Shown piece by piece: positions 61,266 through 64,000 of a DNA stretch of 64,000 nucleotides. The notes under the pieces are model-generated. The model saw only the letters and a program-made list of their open reading frames with translations, made no database searches and was not told the origin of the DNA. Each line of letters opens with the position of its first letter. Positions within the stretch are counted from its first letter, which is position 1. The position numbers and the translations under genes were made by a program. The stretch is from Gemmobacter lutimaris (lineage in GTDB: Bacteria > Pseudomonadota > Alphaproteobacteria > Rhodobacterales > Rhodobacteraceae), in the NCBI RefSeq assembly GCF_003570715.1, contig NZ_QXXQ01000008.1, positions 62,001 to 126,000 of the forward strand, written 5' to 3'.

Positions 61266-62516
61266 ATGGCCGATCAGGGTAGCGAAGACATTGCGCGTGT
61301 CATTGCGGGGGCGAAACGTCGCGGCGGCAGGGGCTGGCTTCTGGCGCTTCTGCTGCTGGGTCTGGGGTTGTCAGGGTGGCTCTGGGTAGGGCGCAGTGCC
61401 GAAACCGGCGGAACAGTCTATGTGACCGAACCCGTCGTGCGTGGTGATCTGACCGCGACGGTCACCGCCACAGGCACCGTGCAACCCACGACCGAGGTAG
61501 AGGTCTCGTCCGAGTTGTCGGGCACGCTTCTGTCGGTGGATGTCGATTACAATGATGAAGTGACCGTCGGGCAAGTGCTGGCGCGGCTCGACGACACCAA
61601 ACTTCGCGCTCAGGTCGCCAATGCCGAGGCTGCGCTGGCAGCGGCGCGGGCGCAGCTTGCGCAGGCCGAAGCCACGCAGCGCGAGGCGGAGGAGCTTTAC
61701 GAAACCCAGGCCGAGTTGCAAAAGCGCGGCGTAGTCAAACATAGCGACTTCGTGACCTACGAGGCCAACCGCGACCGTGCGCGTGCTGCGGTCGAGGCTG
61801 CGCAGGCGTCCCTGACGCTGGCCGAGGCCAATCTGGCGCTGCAACGCACGGATCTGGAAAAGACCGCCATCCGCTCGCCCATCGCCGGGGTGGTGCTGAA
61901 CCGCGATGTTTCTGCCGGGCAGATCGTCGCGGCCTCGCTGTCGGCACCGACACTGTTCACCCTGGCCGAGGATTTGCGCCGCATGCAGTTGCTGGTCGAT
62001 ATCGACGAGGCCGACATCGGCGAGATCGCAGTAGGCAATGCCGCGCGTTTTACCGTCGATGCCTATTCCGGCCGAAGCTTCCCCGCCACCATCACCCAGA
62101 TCCGCTATGCACCGGAAACGACGGATGATGTGGTGACTTACAAGGGTGTGCTGGCGGTGGACAATGCCGACCTGACGCTGCGCCCCGGCATGACGGCGAC
62201 AGCGACCATCGTGGTGACCGAGGAAAAGGGTGTGCTTCAGGTGTCCAATGCCGCGCTGCGCTATGCGCCGCCGCAAATGGTGGAAAGCGCGGGCGGCGGG
62301 GCAGGGGGGCTGGTGGGGCTGATCATGCCGGCGCCGCCCGGTTCGGGCAGTAGCAGCGCGGCCAGCGGCAAGACGGTCTGGGTGCTGCGCGACGGCACCC
62401 CGGTCGAGGTGCAGGTGACGCCCGGTGCCACGGACGGAAAGTACACCGTGATTGCTGCGGGTGATCTGGCAGAGGGCGATCAGGTCATCACCGACCAGCG
62501 CGATGCCGCAAAATGA
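61266..62516 (+). CDS. MacA/HlyD-type periplasmic adaptor of an ABC efflux pump
   Basis: 416 residues. Short basic N-terminus, one membrane helix (WLLALLLLGLGLSGWLWVG), then barrel-sandwich halves (TATGTVQPTTEVEVSSELSG; IRSPIAGVVLNRDVSAG) around an alanine-rich coiled-coil hairpin (about 115-205), a beta barrel and a membrane-proximal domain. The coiled coil should contact a TolC-type channel. A glycine/serine-rich loop near residues 345-370 is unusual. ATG taken at 61266; stop overlaps the ATPase start by 4 bp. Confidence 0.92.
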   Translation: MADQGSEDIARVIAGAKRRGGRGWLLALLLLGLGLSGWLWVGRSAETGGTVYVTEPVVRGDLTATVTATGTVQPTTEVEVSSELSGTLLSVDVDYNDEVTVGQVLARLDDTKLRAQVANAEAALAAARAQLAQAEATQREAEELYETQAELQKRGVVKHSDFVTYEANRDRARAAVEAAQASLTLAEANLALQRTDLEKTAIRSPIAGVVLNRDVSAGQIVAASLSAPTLFTLAEDLRRMQLLVDIDEADIGEIAVGNAARFTVDAYSGRSFPATITQIRYAPETTDDVVTYKGVLAVDNADLTLRPGMTATATIVVTEEKGVLQVSNAALRYAPPQMVESAGGGAGGLVGLIMPAPPGSGSSSAASGKTVWVLRDGTPVEVQVTPGATDGKYTVIAAGDLAEGDQVITDQRDAAK

Positions 62517-63217
62517 CCGTGCCGCTGATCGAGTTGCGGGGCATCACCCGGCAGTATGGCAGTGGCGAGGCATTGGTCAGGGCGCTGGACGGGGTGGATC
62601 TGCGGATCGACCGGGGCGAGTTTGTCGCCATCATGGGGCCTTCGGGGTCGGGCAAATCCACCGCCATGAATATCATCGGCTGTCTGGACCGGCCAAGTGC
62701 GGGCAACTACCTGTTCAACGGGGTCGAGGTGGCGACGCTGGATCAGGATCAGCGCGCGCTTCTGCGCCGCCACTACCTCGGCTTCGTGTTTCAGGGCTTC
62801 AACCTGCTGCCGCGCACCACGGCGCTGGAGAATGTGGAACTGCCGCTGATCTACAAGGGCCAGCCCAAGGCCGAACGCGCGGCGCGGGCGCGGCAGGCGC
62901 TGGCGCGCGTGGGTCTGACGGGGCGCGAGGATCACACCCCGTCGCAGCTTTCGGGTGGCCAGCAGCAGCGCGTCGCCATTGCCCGCGCCCTGGCGGGCGA
63001 GCCGATGGTGATGCTGGCGGATGAACCGACCGGCAACCTCGACACCCGCCGCAGTGTCGAGATCATGGAGCTGTTGCAGCAGCTCAACCGCGACGCCGGT
63101 CTGACCATCGTCATGGTGACGCATGAGGAGGACATGGCCGCCTATGCCTCGCGGCTGGTGGTCTTTACCGATGGCAAGGTCGTGCGGGACGAGCCGACCC
63201 GCGCAAGGGGGGCGTGA
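62513..63217 (+). CDS. MacB/LolD-type ABC ATPase
   Basis: 234 residues. Walker [11 protein letters not shown]-loop [10 protein letters not shown], signature [11 protein letters not shown], Walker B into [11 protein letters not shown]-loop [10 protein letters not shown]. Stand-alone ATPase of the MacB/LolD group. It overlaps the adaptor and permease genes (ATGA type), giving an adaptor-ATPase-permease operon. Confidence 0.94.
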   Translation: MTVPLIELRGITRQYGSGEALVRALDGVDLRIDRGEFVAIMGPSGSGKSTAMNIIGCLDRPSAGNYLFNGVEVATLDQDQRALLRRHYLGFVFQGFNLLPRTTALENVELPLIYKGQPKAERAARARQALARVGLTGREDHTPSQLSGGQQQRVAIARALAGEPMVMLADEPTGNLDTRRSVEIMELLQQLNRDAGLTIVMVTHEEDMAAYASRLVVFTDGKVVRDEPTRARGA

Positions 63218-64000
63218 TGCTGCTGGAAACCATTCGCCTAGCGCTGACCGCCATTACCCGCAACGTGCTGCGGTCGTTCCTGACCGTGCTGGGCATCGTG
63301 ATCGGCGTGGCGGCGGTGATTGCCATGGTCACGGTGGGGCAGGGGTCTTCGGAACAGGTTTCGGCCAATGTGGAATCGCTGGGCACCAATGTGCTGATCC
63401 TGCGCCCCGGCACGCGGATGATGGGGCCGGGCGCGCGCAATACCGCGCCCGCCTTCCGGCTGACCGATGTGCAGGCGCTGGAGGATCTGGAAAGCCTGTC
63501 GGCGGTGGCGCCCGTGGTCTCCACCTCGGAAACTGCCGTCTACGGCAATACCAACCGCACCACCACGGTCACCGGCACCACCTCGGCCTATCTGGAGACC
63601 GGCGGCTGGCAGATCGCGCGCGGCCGCGCCTTCACCCCGACCGAAGATCGCAGCGGCGCCAATGTCTGCATTATCGGCGAAACGGTGCGCACCGCGCTGT
63701 TCGGCGCGACCGACCCCACAGGCGAGAAGATCCGCATCAAGGCGATCTCCTGCGAGGTCATCGGCCTGCTGACCGCCAAGGGCGCCGGCTCGTTCGGGCA
63801 GGATCAGGACGATATGGTGTTGATGCCCGTGCGCACGGTGCAGCGGCGGCTGCTTGGCACCCAGGATGTCTCGTCGATGTCCATGCAGGTGGCCCCCGGT
63901 CGGTCAAGCGACCGGGCGATCAGCGACATCCAGACCCTTATGCGCGACCGCCGCCATATTGCACCGGGGGAGGAAGACAATTTCTCGGTCAATGACATGA
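63217..64000 (+). CDS. MacB-type ABC efflux permease (partial)
   Basis: The first 261 residues are visible; the frame runs off the right edge. An N-terminal membrane helix (RSFLTVLGIVIGVAAVIAMVTVG) is followed by the periplasmic MacB core (SLGTNVLILRPG, VIGLLTAKGAGSFGQDQDD). The C-terminal three helices and FtsX domain lie outside. In MacB itself the ATPase and permease are fused; here they are separate proteins. Confidence 0.9.
   Translation, partial: MLLETIRLALTAITRNVLRSFLTVLGIVIGVAAVIAMVTVGQGSSEQVSANVESLGTNVLILRPGTRMMGPGARNTAPAFRLTDVQALEDLESLSAVAPVVSTSETAVYGNTNRTTTVTGTTSAYLETGGWQIARGRAFTPTEDRSGANVCIIGETVRTALFGATDPTGEKIRIKAISCEVIGLLTAKGAGSFGQDQDDMVLMPVRTVQRRLLGTQDVSSMSMQVAPGRSSDRAISDIQTLMRDRRHIAPGEEDNFSVNDM

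Noticed and set aside
61046-61282. Small forward frame (78 codons) in the repA/efflux gap
   Set aside because: No ribosome-binding site, no family likeness, and it overlaps the efflux adaptor start.

Overview
The window looks like part of an extrachromosomal replicon (megaplasmid or chromid) of an alphaproteobacterium, most likely Rhodobacterales. The evidence is high-GC coding DNA, a complete repABC module near the right end (57.3-60.8 kb), the rhizobial/rhodobacterial glycerol ABC operon order glpD-S-T-P-Q-U-V, and many single-copy ABC uptake systems packed into ATGA-overlapping operons. No tRNA, rRNA, CRISPR array, transposase or insertion sequence was seen. The genus cannot be fixed from the sequence alone.

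Layout: (1) 0-7.4 kb, reverse strand: carbohydrate ABC importer with a sugar-acid catabolic set (enolase-superfamily dehydratase, rhamnose-mutarotase-like protein, Gfo/Idh/MocA oxidoreductase, MaoC-like protein, UxaA small module running off the edge), with a divergent lactonase-like amidohydrolase (7.5-8.4 kb). (2) 8.4-13 kb: GntR regulator divergent from an amino-acid-type binding protein/permease operon that carries an SRPBCC protein, a DUF1445 protein and a kynureninase-like PLP enzyme but no ATPase. (3) 13-18.4 kb: OFA-type MFS transporter downstream of a response regulator/sensor kinase pair, with two phased palindromes in front of the transporter. (4) 18.5-24.9 kb: a YcaO-domain protein, an animal-type heme peroxidase and an unrecognised 187-residue protein, facing a BTAD/TPR regulator and an alpha-oxoamine synthase. 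(5) 25-36.3 kb: BetI-like TetR regulator, class III aminotransferase, two Rieske oxygenases, PotFGHI-type transporter, DMSP-lyase-family cupin, YtcJ-type amidohydrolase and small cupin. A 20-bp element (16 positions identical) lies 45-46 bp before the first gene of each half.

(6) 36.5-45.5 kb: an amine-oxidation module. A periplasmic aromatic-amine-dehydrogenase-like TTQ enzyme (aauB, mauE, mauD, aauA) is followed by two c-type cytochromes, a membrane b-type cytochrome and a tetraheme cytochrome, and lies beside an aldehyde dehydrogenase, an acyl-CoA synthetase and an AraC/FeaR-like regulator. The inferred flow is amine to aldehyde in the periplasm, then acid, then acyl-CoA in the cytoplasm. 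(7) 45.7-47.7 kb: XRE-cupin regulator divergent from an omega-amino-acid:pyruvate aminotransferase. (8) 47.8-57.1 kb: glycerol kinase, glycerol ABC importer and glycerol-3-phosphate dehydrogenase. (9) 57.3-60.8 kb: repC, repB and repA with two parS-like palindromes inside repC and a candidate antisense RNA between repB and repC. (10) 61.3-64 kb: MacAB-like efflux system, cut by the right edge.

The best candidates for something not yet described are region 5 (a quaternary-amine/onium-type catabolic locus with its own operator), region 4 (YcaO plus peroxidase plus unknown protein) and the cupredoxin-less electron route of region 6.
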